A DNA stretch of 64,000 nt, from contig CAUYUJ010003636.1 of assembly GCA_963575745.1 (NCBI GenBank), forward strand, positions 184,001-248,000, read 5' to 3'. The position numbers were made by a program, and so were the translations under genes. Source of the stretch: Prorocentrum cordatum (Eukaryota > Sar > Dinophyceae > Prorocentrales > Prorocentraceae). The notes beneath the pieces were generated by a model. That model searched no databases. It had not been told where the DNA came from and saw nothing but the letters and a program-made list of their open reading frames with translations. Of this stretch, positions 1 to 9,284 are shown one piece after another; the first letter of the stretch is position 1; each line of letters begins with the position of its first letter.

Positions 1-120
1 GTTGCGGGGCAACCGCGGCGGCGCGTCCGAATTGCCGAGCCATGTCCTGCGCTCGCGCCCCGCATCTCCCCTCGCAGAGCATCTACAACTCGCTGCAACA
101 TGTCCAAGGATCGCCGCGAA

Positions 121-210
121 CCTAAAGCGAGGAAACGGCTCTACTAAAGCGAGGAAGCGACTTTACCAAAGCGAGGAAGCAATTCTACTAAAGTGAGGAA
201 GCAGATGTGG
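121..210. repeat. 22-bp tandem repeat, four units
   Basis: Four consecutive 22-bp units starting near 123, 145, 167 and 189 share the core AAAGCGAGGAAGC with small changes. The spacing is exactly 22 bp. Isolated relatives (ACTAAAGC, AGTAAAGCGG) occur again at about 250-285, so the array may once have been longer. The 120 bases to its left show nothing I can assign. Confidence 0.8.
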
Positions 211-387
211 CAAGGGCGCGCCGCTCAATACATTCCCAAAAGCGACGTTTTACTAAAGCAAAACACCGATCTTCAGTAAAGCGGAGAGTCGGCTGTGGCA
301 AAGCTGCGCACAGAAACTTCGCTCCTTCCAGAAAATATGGCGCAGGATTCCACGAACGAGGGCGGGGCGTAAGTTCGCCCGTGGGCC

Positions 388-460
388 TGGGCCCCGTCGC
401 CGCCGTCGCCGCGACGTTCGTCGTCGCCGCCGTCGACGTTGCCGCCGTCGTCGTCACAGC
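388..460. repeat. Imperfect GCC/GTC trinucleotide tract
   Basis: The stretch is built almost entirely of GCC, GTC and GAC triplets. It keeps several frames open, which explains the overlapping small ORFs on both strands here. Confidence 0.7.
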
Positions 461-494
461 GTGGCAGCAGCAGGATGAACGGATGCATTTTGGC

Positions 495-516
495 CTTGAG
501 CCAGAAAACGGCAACC
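495..516 (-). other. Relict DinoSL (degenerate)
   Basis: On the minus strand the sequence reads GTTGCC-GTTTT-CT-GGCTCAAG. Compared with the DinoSL 3' part this has two mismatches and a 2-nt insertion, and the last eight bases GGCTCAAG are exact. The homologous site at 58567-58588 has the same 2-nt insertion, so the two derive from one earlier retroposed sequence. Confidence 0.5.
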
Positions 517-700
517 ACAGTACATCTTTCCCTGAAGCATTCGCGAACAATCCTAGCCTCCCGTGAGCTGGAATGTTGGGAACCACGGGAAAGAACATTA
601 TGCTAAACCTATATCGATAAAACAGGAGAGTCTCCACATGGATGAAACTTTCTCCTAGGCTTAGCACCCCCAAACAGGATACAGCAGCTGCACATGCAAA

Positions 701-1033
701 TCAGTGACCAGGGAGAGGACAGTGAGGGAGGAGAGAGGAGAGAGAGCCCCGGTCTCTTGACTCCGACACCGCTGGGCTGGACTGGAAATCTGCCCACGAT
801 ATCAGCCTGGAGTCTTGATCCAACATCCTCCGTGATGCCGCCTGGGATCGGCCCTTGCCCCCTGGCTGGTCCTTCCGGCGGGATATCTCGCTAGCCTCGT
901 CTATCAAAACTAGCTTGCCCGTAGCAAGCAAACTGGATATGGTCGCATTGCCCTTGTTGATGTCGCCCTTCGTGAGACAGTCCACGGGCATGCGGCCATG
1001 CGGGATCCATCGAACAAAACCTCGAGCCCCCAT
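701..1033 (-). pseudogene. Copia RNase H C-terminal part (frameshifted)
   Basis: This frame resumes the RNase H domain after a frameshift near 1015. It contains RWIPHGRMPVDCLTK, typical of the C-terminal RNase H region of copia polyproteins, followed by a plausible end of the domain (ATISSLLATGKLVLIDEASE). The remaining residues to the stop at 701 look like read-through. It belongs with the RT/RNase H frame at 891-2321. Confidence 0.7.
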
Positions 1034-2321
1034 CCAGGGCCTGACACACGGCAGCTAGGTCGAGTGCCGTGCGACGGTCACGAGCGCTGGCATCCCCTTC
1101 CTTCAGCATCGTATCGTAGATACTCTTCGCATCCACTACATGAACATGGTCCTCCCGCCCCCCTAGTCGGCAGCCCCTACGGGGGACCGTCGTGAAAGGA
1201 CCTGAGCACCTGGACATGTCTGACACATCCACATCTCCGAAAACCACGTCTCTATACAAAACCTGGAGAAACTCAACTTCCGCCACTGCCGCCGAGATGG
1301 ACTGAGTCTCGCCGGCCAGAGTGGACGCGACTTTTCTTCTGAGCTTGGAACTTCGCCATCCCAGGGTAGAAGCGCGAACAGCACAGTGATCTATCACGCT
1401 CTTGTCGGTCGCCAAAACCGTCCACGCCCCCTGCGTCGGATCGGCGGGGAGCCCCTGGTGGCCCAGAAATCCTTCGTCGGCTCCTGCGCCCCCCGCATCC
1501 GAGAAAGAAACCAGCGCCATTCGTTCCGGGCCCAGGCGCCAAATGATAAGGCCTCTCGAGGCCGTGGCACGGACATGCCTCACCATCCTATTCGCAATGG
1601 CCACGTCTCCCGTGGTAGCGCCCTTCAACCTACTGGCAAGGACGCTCGCGGCGCCGGCGGCTTCCGGACGAGATCCACGACCGACCCAGTTCAACTCATA
1701 TATCAAGGACCGGAGGGCTTTGAACTCTGGTTGGGCAAGGGGAGAGGACTTTTGACCCAGCCGACCGCGTTCGAGGCTAATCGTCCTTACCTCTTCCAGC
1801 ATATATTTTTCCTGGTCGATCGTCGTCTTCCGAGGGCCGAAAGTCACGCTGCGGCCGGCATGCTCGACGGGGCCGCGGCGACAGTCCCGGTACTTCCCAA
1901 ACTTAAACCTGGAGACCAGGGTCTCCCGGATCCAGGCCCTGGATGTCTCTGAATTGCTGGCGATAAAGAGGTCGTCGACTTCAAGATGGACCATGTTGAG
2001 AATGGTTCCGTCTGGGGCGTACCTGACCCGCCAACAGGGCTCTAGGAGACTACGCGTGAACCCCTTCGTCTTGAGGTAGCCTACGATCGTCTTACGCCAG
2101 GCCAGGGGGGCGTCGTCCAGCCCGTAGACATTCACCAGCAATATGATGAGAGGCTCCTTTTCAACCTTGATGCCCTCGCATGGTTCCACGTAGATCTCTC
2201 CCTGAGCACGGCTCATAAGATCCGATTGGCAGAAGGCGTTCTTCACGTCAGCAATGTCACCTAGGTGACCTAGATTCATCATTACCAAGATGAACATATA
2301 TTCATCATTACCTAGATTCAT
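891..2321 (-). pseudogene. Copia reverse transcriptase and RNase H
   Basis: This is most of the RVT_2 reverse transcriptase plus the start of RNase H. Visible RT motifs: DVKNAF (first catalytic Asp), VNVYGLDDAPLAWRK, and LEVDDLFIAS, which supplies the two catalytic aspartates of the YVDD-type box. RNase H follows, with VSFSDAGGAG and VVDAKSIYDTM providing acidic residues. The catalytic residues are still present although the frame is broken. The N-terminal residues of this ORF are translated tandem repeat, so its start is not real. After the AAVCQALDGG region the frame is lost and continues in 701-1033. Confidence 0.85.
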
Positions 2322-2346
2322 CGTTACCTAGATTCATCATTACCTA
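2270..2346. repeat. 16-bp tandem repeat interrupting RT
   Basis: Units of CTAGATTCATCRTTAC lie at 2270, 2312 and 2328, with a partial unit near 2296. The array sits between SPTPQTSSM and GDIADVKNAF of RT, where copia proteins have an uninterrupted helix, and it puts the two RT halves in different frames. Confidence 0.8.
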
Positions 2347-2900
2347 ACATGGAAGAAGTCTGGGGAGTGGGAGAGTAGACAAACAGCGTTCCGGTGTCCG
2401 GATCCTTGTGTCCGTGGACACACCACCGAGACTTGGCGGTTGGTTCAGAAAACGTGCCCCCCACAGGTTTCCACCTTCGAACCATCCGACTCGTGATGAT
2501 GCGGTCTGGTCGCTCTCGCCTAATCACCCCAGCTTCTCTAGGTGCGATGATTTCAACCGCGCCCGAGTTGGCCATGTTCTGCCACTCGGTATCGTTTGAC
2601 ACTTCAAACTTGCTGCGCTCAGCGGGCGTCAGCTTGTTGAGACTGACCTCTCCTCCACGATTGGCCGCCAGAACCTCGAGATCGGCTTCGTGCCGTTCTT
2701 CAACCGAGAACGCACCCGCCTCCATGGTTTCGGCCGCGAACGACGCCCAACCGTCAGGTCGGACTCTCGTCTCGATCTCCTGGACCCTGCGCCCAACAAT
2801 GCCTGGCCCCCCGTCCTCGCCTCGCCCCTCGGCAGCAGCAGCGGCAGCACTGGCGCTCGGCCCCTCGCTCACCGGGGAAGAGTTGCCCTATCCTCGCACG
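2324..2900 (-). pseudogene. Copia reverse transcriptase N-terminal part
   Basis: This is the start of the RVT_2 domain: NDTEWQNMANSGAVEII, IITSRMVRRWKP, AKSRWCVHGHKDPD and YSPTPQTSSM are the expected blocks in the expected order. Upstream residues form an Ala/Glu/Gly-rich linker to integrase in a different frame, with the shift near 2875. It ends in the 16-bp tandem repeat. Confidence 0.8.
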
Positions 2901-4650
2901 CTTGACTTCGACTGTCTCGGGAGGACAGCTCGCCGCTCGGGGGGTCTCCGCCTGACGCTGACGAATGCAAACGGGCACGTCGCTGGGCTGAGGCAGCCTA
3001 GATCTCCCTGGCCTGCTGGCCCCACTAGAGGCGGCCTCGGCGAACGTGGGAACAGTCGCAGGGTTAGAGGGGGGGAGAGAAGGAGGAGAGGAGGAGAGAG
3101 GGGGAGCAGGTTCGACGGTGTCCTCATCCTCTGGAGTGTCTTGCCTCGTGGGTGGCCCGCCCCCTCCCTGGCCATCTCTCTCGGAGATGGACGGGAGTCG
3201 GGTTCGCTCTGATCCGGCTCGGGCGCCCGCAGAACCTCCGGCCGACGACGGCCGGGATCCGACCCCCCTTGGAGGCCTGGGCCCGATCGGATCGAACCCC
3301 CGGTGAACCAGAGCAGGCCCTGGGGGCCTCGCGCTCGGAACCTCTCGAGGCGCATCCGGCCGCGGCTCTGGCTCGGGCCCCGGGGGCACCTGAGGCGCTG
3401 AATCCACCTCTGGAGACAGCGGCTGGTCCCAGGCTTCGTCGGGAGGCGGACCATCTCGCTGGACGTCCACCGCCGTCGCTCTCCTGGCCTGGGTCTGGGA
3501 GAGATGTTCAGACCACCGGGGATCCTGGGCGACCTGGATGCCGCATTCATCTTCGGCACTGGCCAAGCGAACCTGCTCTGGAGAGCATTTCCAGAGGCGC
3601 GCCCGCACCGCGACCCACGCAGTGCCGCGTTCGCACAGGACCACGACCCCGGGGCCCGTCCACGCGTCCCGCCTGCGACCTAGGGTGTCGGCCCTCGGAC
3701 CGGCCTTGGTCATGCGTCGCCAGACGGAAACCCACTGGCCTGGGCGGAACACCGCCTGGTCCTGGCTGGGTCCCCTCGCCTTGGTGGCCTTGGCCACGTT
3801 GTCCCGGGCTGTGATCTCGAGGGCCAGGCGACGCGCCAACTCCCTAACACGCTGTGATCTGGCGAACTCTGCGCCCGCGGAGTCGAGCTCCGAGGCCGGT
3901 CGTATAGCCCTGCCAGCCAGGAAGGCCCATGTGATCATCTGACAGCATTCGCGTGGCATTCGGGGGTTCTCGCCAAAGACGAGCTGAACTGGAGAAAACC
4001 CGCCCTGGTGCCAGAAACGGTTCTTGTGGGCACACAAGTCGTAGACGAGCTCTTCGAGCTCCTCTACGTCCCCAGGAATGGCAGAACCGGCTTCCACCTC
4101 GCCTTTGATCCTGTCTTTGATCCAGCCTCCGTGTCTCTCGACACGTCCGTTCTGCCACGGGGAGTTCGCATCGCACACGTGGTGAAGAACCCCCCGCTGT
4201 TCGAGCCCTCGGGCAAACCGACCTTCGAACTCGGGGCCCCCGTCCGACAACGCGAAATGAGGGACTCCAAACGGGCGGACCCACGCCTCCACGAAAGCCC
4301 CCCAAACCTGAGCCGCCGTGGGCTCTTCCACTCGAACGCAGACCTGCAGGTTAGACCCGTGGTCCACAACGTTCAAAAACGCAACCGTCCTCTCCTGGAA
4401 CGGAACATTGAAAAGGTCGACGCCCACTCTGTGATTGAACCTGAACGTCCTGGGAAGGGCCACCCTGCGGTGGCCGCTGGTTCGAGCCCGCTCGGCACAC
4501 TCCGAGCACTTGAACATGTCCCTGATCCAGCGAAGCAGGTGTATCTTCACGCCTCCCGCCCTGAAGACTCGCACAAGTATCCGGTGCCATGGGTGGCCCA
4601 TGTTCGCGTGTAAACGGAACAGCAGACGCGTTACTTCTTCTGTCGGCTAG
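2754..4650 (-). pseudogene. Copia integrase with Pro/Arg-rich tail
   Basis: The integrase has an HHCC zinc-binding N-terminus: His in RLHA, His in MGHP, then CSEC. The catalytic core follows, with the first Asp in VGVDLF, the second in ALSDGGPEF, and the Glu in NGRVERHGG. About 350 residues of Pro/Arg/Ser-rich linker come next, an ordinary spacer before RT in these elements. The same frame continues upstream to 4829 through an acidic linker (VPTWAELGESHFPEV), broken only by one TAG at about 4647-4649. The catalytic residues are intact, so decay is mainly by stops and frameshifts. Confidence 0.85.
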
Positions 4651-4895
4651 GGAGGGGGTTCCTTTGGCCTGGGAGCTCCCGGGCCCCTCGTCTCGTGCTC
4701 GTCCGCTTCGCTTCCGCTGGCTTCCTCGGGACCTTCCAGATCTTCGAGGGAGGGATCCGCGACTTCGGGAAAGTGGCTCTCGCCGAGCTCGGCCCACGTG
4801 GGAACCTTGACCTGCTGGCGCCGCTCCACTGCTCGGTCACGGCACGAGCCACGGCCTCGGCAAACGCTGGCGGATGCTCCTGGGCCTGGGAAGTC
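4651..4895 (-). pseudogene. Copia linker between PPC domain and integrase
   Basis: Two frames carry this linker. The upstream one has HVLLEGRSRTSQAQEHPPAF and AEAVARAVTEQ, following the PPC domain; the other has an acidic stretch leading to integrase. Two compensating frameshifts (near 4950 and 4835) connect them. No enzymatic domain is visible. Confidence 0.6.
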
Positions 4896-5636
4896 CTACT
4901 CCGCCCCTCCAGGAGCACATGCTTGATCCCCGGAACACAGCCTACCGCCCGTGATCTCTGAGAGCCTAGGGTGGTCGGTGAGCAGTCCGGCGGGCTTCTT
5001 GTTGAGGCCATCCTTAGTGACTCGGAGCCCGAACATGCACATATCGATCCGAGCCCGGCGAACGCCTGGAAGCTGAGCGACCAGCTGTACTACCTTAGTC
5101 GTCCAAGAACTCGCAAACAGAGGGTGTTCAAAGGCAAAATACCGCCCTCGCTCCAACTGATACAGGGCTACACGCATGCAGAGGACTAAATCATTAACCC
5201 CGTCGGTGACGGCTTGCTTCCACTGAAACGGATCTCGGACGGCCCTGCTGATTCGACTGATGGCCGAGAAAACCCTACATGGCGGGCACAGCCAGATCAT
5301 GTCTGGTCTCTCCTTCTCTATGGCAGCCCAGAGATCTAGATGGTCGTTCGCTCTCCTAGAATCCCACCCAGTCTTCAGATCCCAACTAGACTTGGCCCCC
5401 AGAGTGCCTCCGCGGCGCTGCACTCGCGGCGCGATCCTGGGAGGCGAAAACACTTATTTAAAGCTGACTCCCCTGTTCCTTAAGGCGAACGGCTCCGTGA
5501 TTGGGTCCTCCTGGGATCCGTCCGGCCTGGCCCTGAGTTCGAGAGCTCGCCGGAGTTGCCTAGGCAGTGCGACCTCGTGGTCGTCGTTGAAATTATCCCA
5601 GCCCTGCCACTCGATTCCCTCAAAATCGCCCTTCAA
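4896..5636 (-). pseudogene. PPC/EHP methyltransferase-like domain of the copia polyprotein
   Basis: About 245 residues with one in-frame TAA at 5454 between SFK and VFSPPR. Blocks visible: RGVSFK, then SSWDLKTGWD, then DMIWLCPPCRVFS, then GRYFAFEHPLFASSW, then DMCMFGL. PPC after a hydrophobic strand resembles the catalytic Pro-Cys loop of cytosine-5 DNA methyltransferases, and EHP lies where ENV would be expected. Retrotransposon-borne cytosine methyltransferases are known from dinoflagellate copia elements, so this reading is plausible. I do not see an obvious SAM-binding motif I, and it may be a diverged or inactive relative. Confidence 0.55.
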
Positions 5637-5833
5637 GCTGCGTCACTCCACTGGCGACTGAGATTTGACAACCGAAGCAAACACGGGAAACATCGGAATC
5701 GAGTGGCCATCTCTGCCTTGAATGGGTGCTGGAGATGATGATGATGATGATCCCTATTGCGCTGCACAGTTGCAGCCAACAGAAGCGGCTCGGCCACACT
5801 GAGTGGCGGCGGCCCGAATCGTGTAGGAGCCCG

Positions 5834-7513
5834 CTAGACCACGGGCCCGGGATCGCCCCCGAGCACCTCCCAGGAGTCGAGGCTCGCCTCTGGGATGGTC
5901 GGCATCGGAGGACGCGTCGTGGTCGTAGGCGTTGCTCCCGACATGGTCGGCGTGGTAGTGGTCCTCTTTCCGTACGGGTCGGTAACTGTCCAAGGATCCC
6001 CGTCCGCAACTGTCGCCTGGTCGTCGATTGGTGGCGGATAGGACGGCGGAGGAGGGCTGGCTGCCCCGGACGAGGATGCCGCTGCCGAGCCTGCTGCACC
6101 GATGGCCGCTGTCGGGGCCTGGGGAAAGGGAGCGGCTGCCATCGCTGCTGCAGCTGCCTGCTGAGGAACGTGCCACTGATCCTCGACCTGCTGCCCTCCG
6201 TTGGCCACATGCGCTATGGCCGCCACTGCTGTGCCCACGTTCACGAGCATGAACCCGATCTGGCCGATCGCCGTCTCCATCCCGGAAAGGGTGCCCGCGA
6301 TGGCGTTGACTGACTCCTGGAGCGTGTCGATGGCTATCGCGAAGTCCGCCATCCCGGTGAGCTGCGTCTTGATGGCGGTGATGCCCTGGACGATCTGCTG
6401 GGGCCCCTCCTCCATCTGCGTGGGGAACTGCTGCGTCTGCGTCGCGACCTGGATCATCTGGTCCACCACCGACTGTACCTGGCCCAGCGCTCGAACTCCT
6501 TCTGGAATCGCCTGGAGCTGCCACTGGAGAACCTGGAGCAGACCGCACAGCTGATTCACCGTCGTCAGCGCCGCGCCACCTGCCTTGAACTGCGGGTCGC
6601 TGGTCAAGAGGCCCACCGCCCTCTGAGCTGATGACGCCGCCGCCCGAGCGGCCTCGGCCGCCGTGGGCGCTGCCGGGGCACCTCCTTGACCAGCGCGGCC
6701 TCCGGGGATCCATGCAATGCGCGCTCCGCAGAGAGCGCGCCTCGATCCCGAGCCGCGCTGGTTCCCGTAGTTCTTGATCGCCGAGGCTGGGTGGCTGCAG
6801 CGGGGCGAGGCCTTGGGAGGTGGCTTCCCCGCGGCCGGCCCGAACGGCGCCCCTGGCGTCGGCGCTGTCGCTCCGCCTCCGACCGCCGTGGCAGCCGCCG
6901 TCCCGTCCGCTGCTGCTGCCGCGGCCGCGAGAGGCGGCCCTGGTGGCAAAGGTGGCTGGCCGCGATGCTCGGCACCCGCCTGAGCTAGGGCATACAGCGC
7001 CTGGTGCATCGTCGGCTGGTTGGCCCCCTCGATCGGTGGATCTGGTGGCCACTGGGACGCCTCTGCCGCCGCTCCCCACAGTGCTGGCTGTGGCTTCGGT
7101 GCCGGTCGGCGCTGCTGAAGGTGCGGGGGAGGCGCCTTTGTCGCCGCGAGACTCGTCGCAACCTGGGCTGGTCCGAGACTCATCGGGGTCGGCAGCCCAC
7201 GTAGTGCTGCGAGCGCCTGGTGCTGCTGGTCGTCCGAGGCGCTGCTGGCGCCGCGCGGTTGCTGGGGCATGGGCACGTCGCTGCCCGCCGCCGCCGTCGC
7301 CTCGCTGCGTGTCATCGAGCCGGCTGCTCCAGCTGATGGCTCGAACACCTCCGAGGACACCTCCGAGGACACCTCGGAGCCCTCCTCTCTCTCGGCGCGA
7401 CGCTGCGCCAGCAACTCCTCGGTAAGCTGCTTGGCTACGGGCTCCTTCTTCTTGCCCCCGACGACCGGGTGCACCCCGAGATCCAGCGCCATCGCCACGT
7501 GAAACATGAACAT
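5834..7513 (-). CDS. Unrecognised 559-residue Ala/Gln/Pro-rich protein
   Basis: A long ORF starts at ATG 7513, about 70 nt after a relict spliced leader. The N-terminus (MFMFHVAMALDLGVHPVV) is followed by a Lys/Glu segment with repeated SSEV, then about 250 residues rich in Pro, Ala and Gln. The middle (roughly residues 300-420) is less biased and has heptad-like hydrophobic spacing (LCGLLQVLQWQLQAIPEGV and following), suggesting a helical or coiled-coil domain. The C-terminus is Pro/Thr-rich. No family is recognised. It is probably a retrogene copy rather than part of the copia polyprotein. Confidence 0.5.
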   Translation of the reverse strand: MFMFHVAMALDLGVHPVVGGKKKEPVAKQLTEELLAQRRAEREEGSEVSSEVSSEVFEPSAGAAGSMTRSEATAAAGSDVPMPQQPRGASSASDDQQHQALAALRGLPTPMSLGPAQVATSLAATKAPPPHLQQRRPAPKPQPALWGAAAEASQWPPDPPIEGANQPTMHQALYALAQAGAEHRGQPPLPPGPPLAAAAAAADGTAAATAVGGGATAPTPGAPFGPAAGKPPPKASPRCSHPASAIKNYGNQRGSGSRRALCGARIAWIPGGRAGQGGAPAAPTAAEAARAAASSAQRAVGLLTSDPQFKAGGAALTTVNQLCGLLQVLQWQLQAIPEGVRALGQVQSVVDQMIQVATQTQQFPTQMEEGPQQIVQGITAIKTQLTGMADFAIAIDTLQESVNAIAGTLSGMETAIGQIGFMLVNVGTAVAAIAHVANGGQQVEDQWHVPQQAAAAAMAAAPFPQAPTAAIGAAGSAAASSSGAASPPPPSYPPPIDDQATVADGDPWTVTDPYGKRTTTTPTMSGATPTTTTRPPMPTIPEASLDSWEVLGGDPGPVV

Positions 7514-7581
7514 GGACGGAATCGCCCAGGATGTGACTCCGAAGGTGATCGAGATTGAAAGCTTGGAATTGCCTCAGCGAG

Positions 7582-7604
7582 CTCGAGCCCAAACTGGCCA
7601 CGGA
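7582..7604 (-). other. Relict DinoSL
   Basis: The minus strand reads TCCGTGGCCA-GTTTGGG-CTCGAG, matching the 22-nt leader at 19 positions with one inserted base. It lies just upstream of the 559-codon ORF on the same strand, where a real leader would be. Confidence 0.6.
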
Positions 7605-7639
7605 AATCACCGGGACAATCTGAACCCATACGGCTATCG

Positions 7640-9284
7640 CCGAGAAACCAAGAGCCCCGAGGTCATAAATGGCTCTGCCCATTGATCTGAGGTCGAGGGC
7701 TCTAGTCGTCTCGCTGGCCTGGCTCTGGTTGCACTCCTCATCCTTAGCTTCTCCGCGGGATCCCGAGGCCCGGGCCGTCGCTAGGCCGCTCCACTGAGCT
7801 CGTGGCTGGTGCTGGTCGCTAAACTCGAGCTCGATCGATAATTGTCGTCCCCAGGCTCGACCCCGGAGCATGGCACTGCGTCCGATTCGATTGAGGCCGA
7901 GGGGGAAGATGTAGAGGACAACCCTGTAAGCGCTCATCTCCCCGCTGACACTCGTCGCAGGTGGTGACTGCCCAGCGGCCAGTACAAGGGAAGACGCCGT
8001 CAGAAAAGGATACTTCCGAAGCGCACTGTCTGGGGTAGTGTGGCTCCCCCTGGTCTCCCGCGCAATATCGGCCACGCGGTGACCTGGGCCCAGCTTGGCG
8101 ACAGGAATGTCCTGAGCTAGAAACTGCGAAATCGGAAGATTACGAGGGAGGTCGAGCACGCAACCGAGAAAATCCAGCAGGTTGACACTCAGTATGTGCG
8201 GAACGTCTTCGTTCAGCACGGTAGCATCCACGACTCCCATCACTCCGCCGGGGAACGTCGGACACAGAATGGTACAGATCACCTCTGCCTCGCCTCCGAT
8301 GACGTGCGCCTTCTCGGGCGCCTTGAACTCTCCTGGTGCTACTGCGTTGCAAAGACCGTGACGAGCCGGCGCCTCGGCCTCTCGGTTCAGCGATGGCAGT
8401 CCCACTATGTCGCTGCCGGCCCCTGGGTCCACGAGGCCCTGCGTCGCGGAGGCGTTGAGGTAGACCTCGATGGCCTGCGCCTCCTTCCGAATGCCCTTCA
8501 GCTTCTCGAGCTCGTCGTTGTTCATGATCGGATAGTTGCAGCCGTCGAACGCGTATCCGGCCAAGCCTCGCTTTGATCGATCAGGTCCCTTGCCGCCGCC
8601 CTCCTTCCGCGGCTGGGGGCACCCCCGTGACCAGTGGCCCTTCTCGCTGCAATTCTTGCAGCGGGTGGCCTTCATGAGCCTGAGGGCCCTCTGACTCGTA
8701 GTGCCGGCATCCCTTTGCTTGTCTCCTCGGCCTCGACCGCGCCCGCGGCCTCTGCTGCCTGCACCGCCTCGGCCACCGCCGCGACGTCCGTCGCCGTCGC
8801 CCCGACGAGGTCGTGCACCGTAGAACTCGCGGCCCTGCTTCGCCGCGCGCTTCAGGTCCTTGTTCTGCTTCCAGGACCTGCGCTGCACCTTGCCGGTCAT
8901 CTGCGCGAAGGCCTCGGTGGCGTCGTCCTCATCGAGATCCGGGTCCTCAATCTCCGCCAAAATGGCCATGAGGTCCGTCTCTGACAGCTCTTCGTCTTCG
9001 TCTGGATCCTCTCCCGACTCGTCATAATACGATTCCTCGACCTTGTCGAGCGGTCCCGGAGACCGAGACCTGGAAAGCCTGGGAGGACGGATGGGGAAGA
9101 GGAAAAGAGCTGGGGCCTCGCCCGCCCTCGCCGTCTTCTGCAGCCAAGACTGGACGCGAGGCACTGCTGCCAGGCAGCAGCTGCTCGCCGCTACCGTAGT
9201 CGAGGTGCCTGAGAGCCCAGGCCACGCCCCTGTAGTCCAGGCTGCCCTTGGCGAGGACGCGCAAGTTCTGTTGACCTTGCGCAC
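7640..9284 (-). pseudogene. Copia gag C-terminus, CCHC knuckle and protease
   Basis: This is the part of a very long open frame that I assign to the element. In order: an acidic segment (DKVEESYYDESGEDP, SETDLMAILAEIED), a basic Gly/Arg-rich region, a CCHC zinc knuckle CKNCSEKGHWSRGC (C-X2-C-X4-H-X4-C, near 8670-8630), and a retropepsin-like motif GLVDPGAGSDIVG near 8430-8400. The usual D-S/T-G is DPG here, which may impair activity. The first ~75 codons are out of frame; the matching gag segment (LSAQGQQNLRVLAKG, DYGSGEQLLPGSSASRP) is in another frame between about 9305 and 9080. Beyond about 8000 no known domain is visible. Confidence 0.75.

Larger units (their letters stand above)
188..673 (-). 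pseudogene. Retroposed cDNA remnant with relict spliced leader
   Basis: A minus-strand stretch is open for about 160 codons, but no protein family is recognisable. The support for an mRNA origin is a degenerate DinoSL at 495-516 and close similarity, in the same orientation, to 58537-58670. The shared block includes the translated words VETLLFYRYRFS and FWLKAK and continues past the leader into HPFILLLP. The downstream part is dominated by GCC/GTC triplets (about 388-460), so the predicted protein is probably not functional. It could instead be non-coding sequence that happens to stay open because of its GC content. Confidence 0.4.
5640..7604 (-). mobile_element. Retroposed SL-bearing cDNA inserted in the copia element
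   Basis: Copia protease sequence lies to the right and the PPC region to the left, and this block fits neither. It opens on the minus strand with a relict DinoSL (7582-7604), a leader of about 70 nt, and an ATG at 7513 heading a 559-codon ORF. That is the layout of a trans-spliced mRNA. No poly(A) tail is evident; an ATC/ATG run near 5735-5752 lies at the presumed end. The exact left edge is uncertain by about 100 bases. Confidence 0.5.

Noticed and set aside
8950-8975. GCCAAAATGGC at 8957-8967 looks like the core of a reversed DinoSL
   Set aside because: It lies in good gag coding sequence (LMAILAEIED) and only the 11-base core matches; both flanks disagree with the leader.
5754-9284. A single 1176-codon ORF
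   Set aside because: Only the part right of about 7640 carries gag/protease motifs. The left part is a shadow of the 559-codon ORF in another frame.
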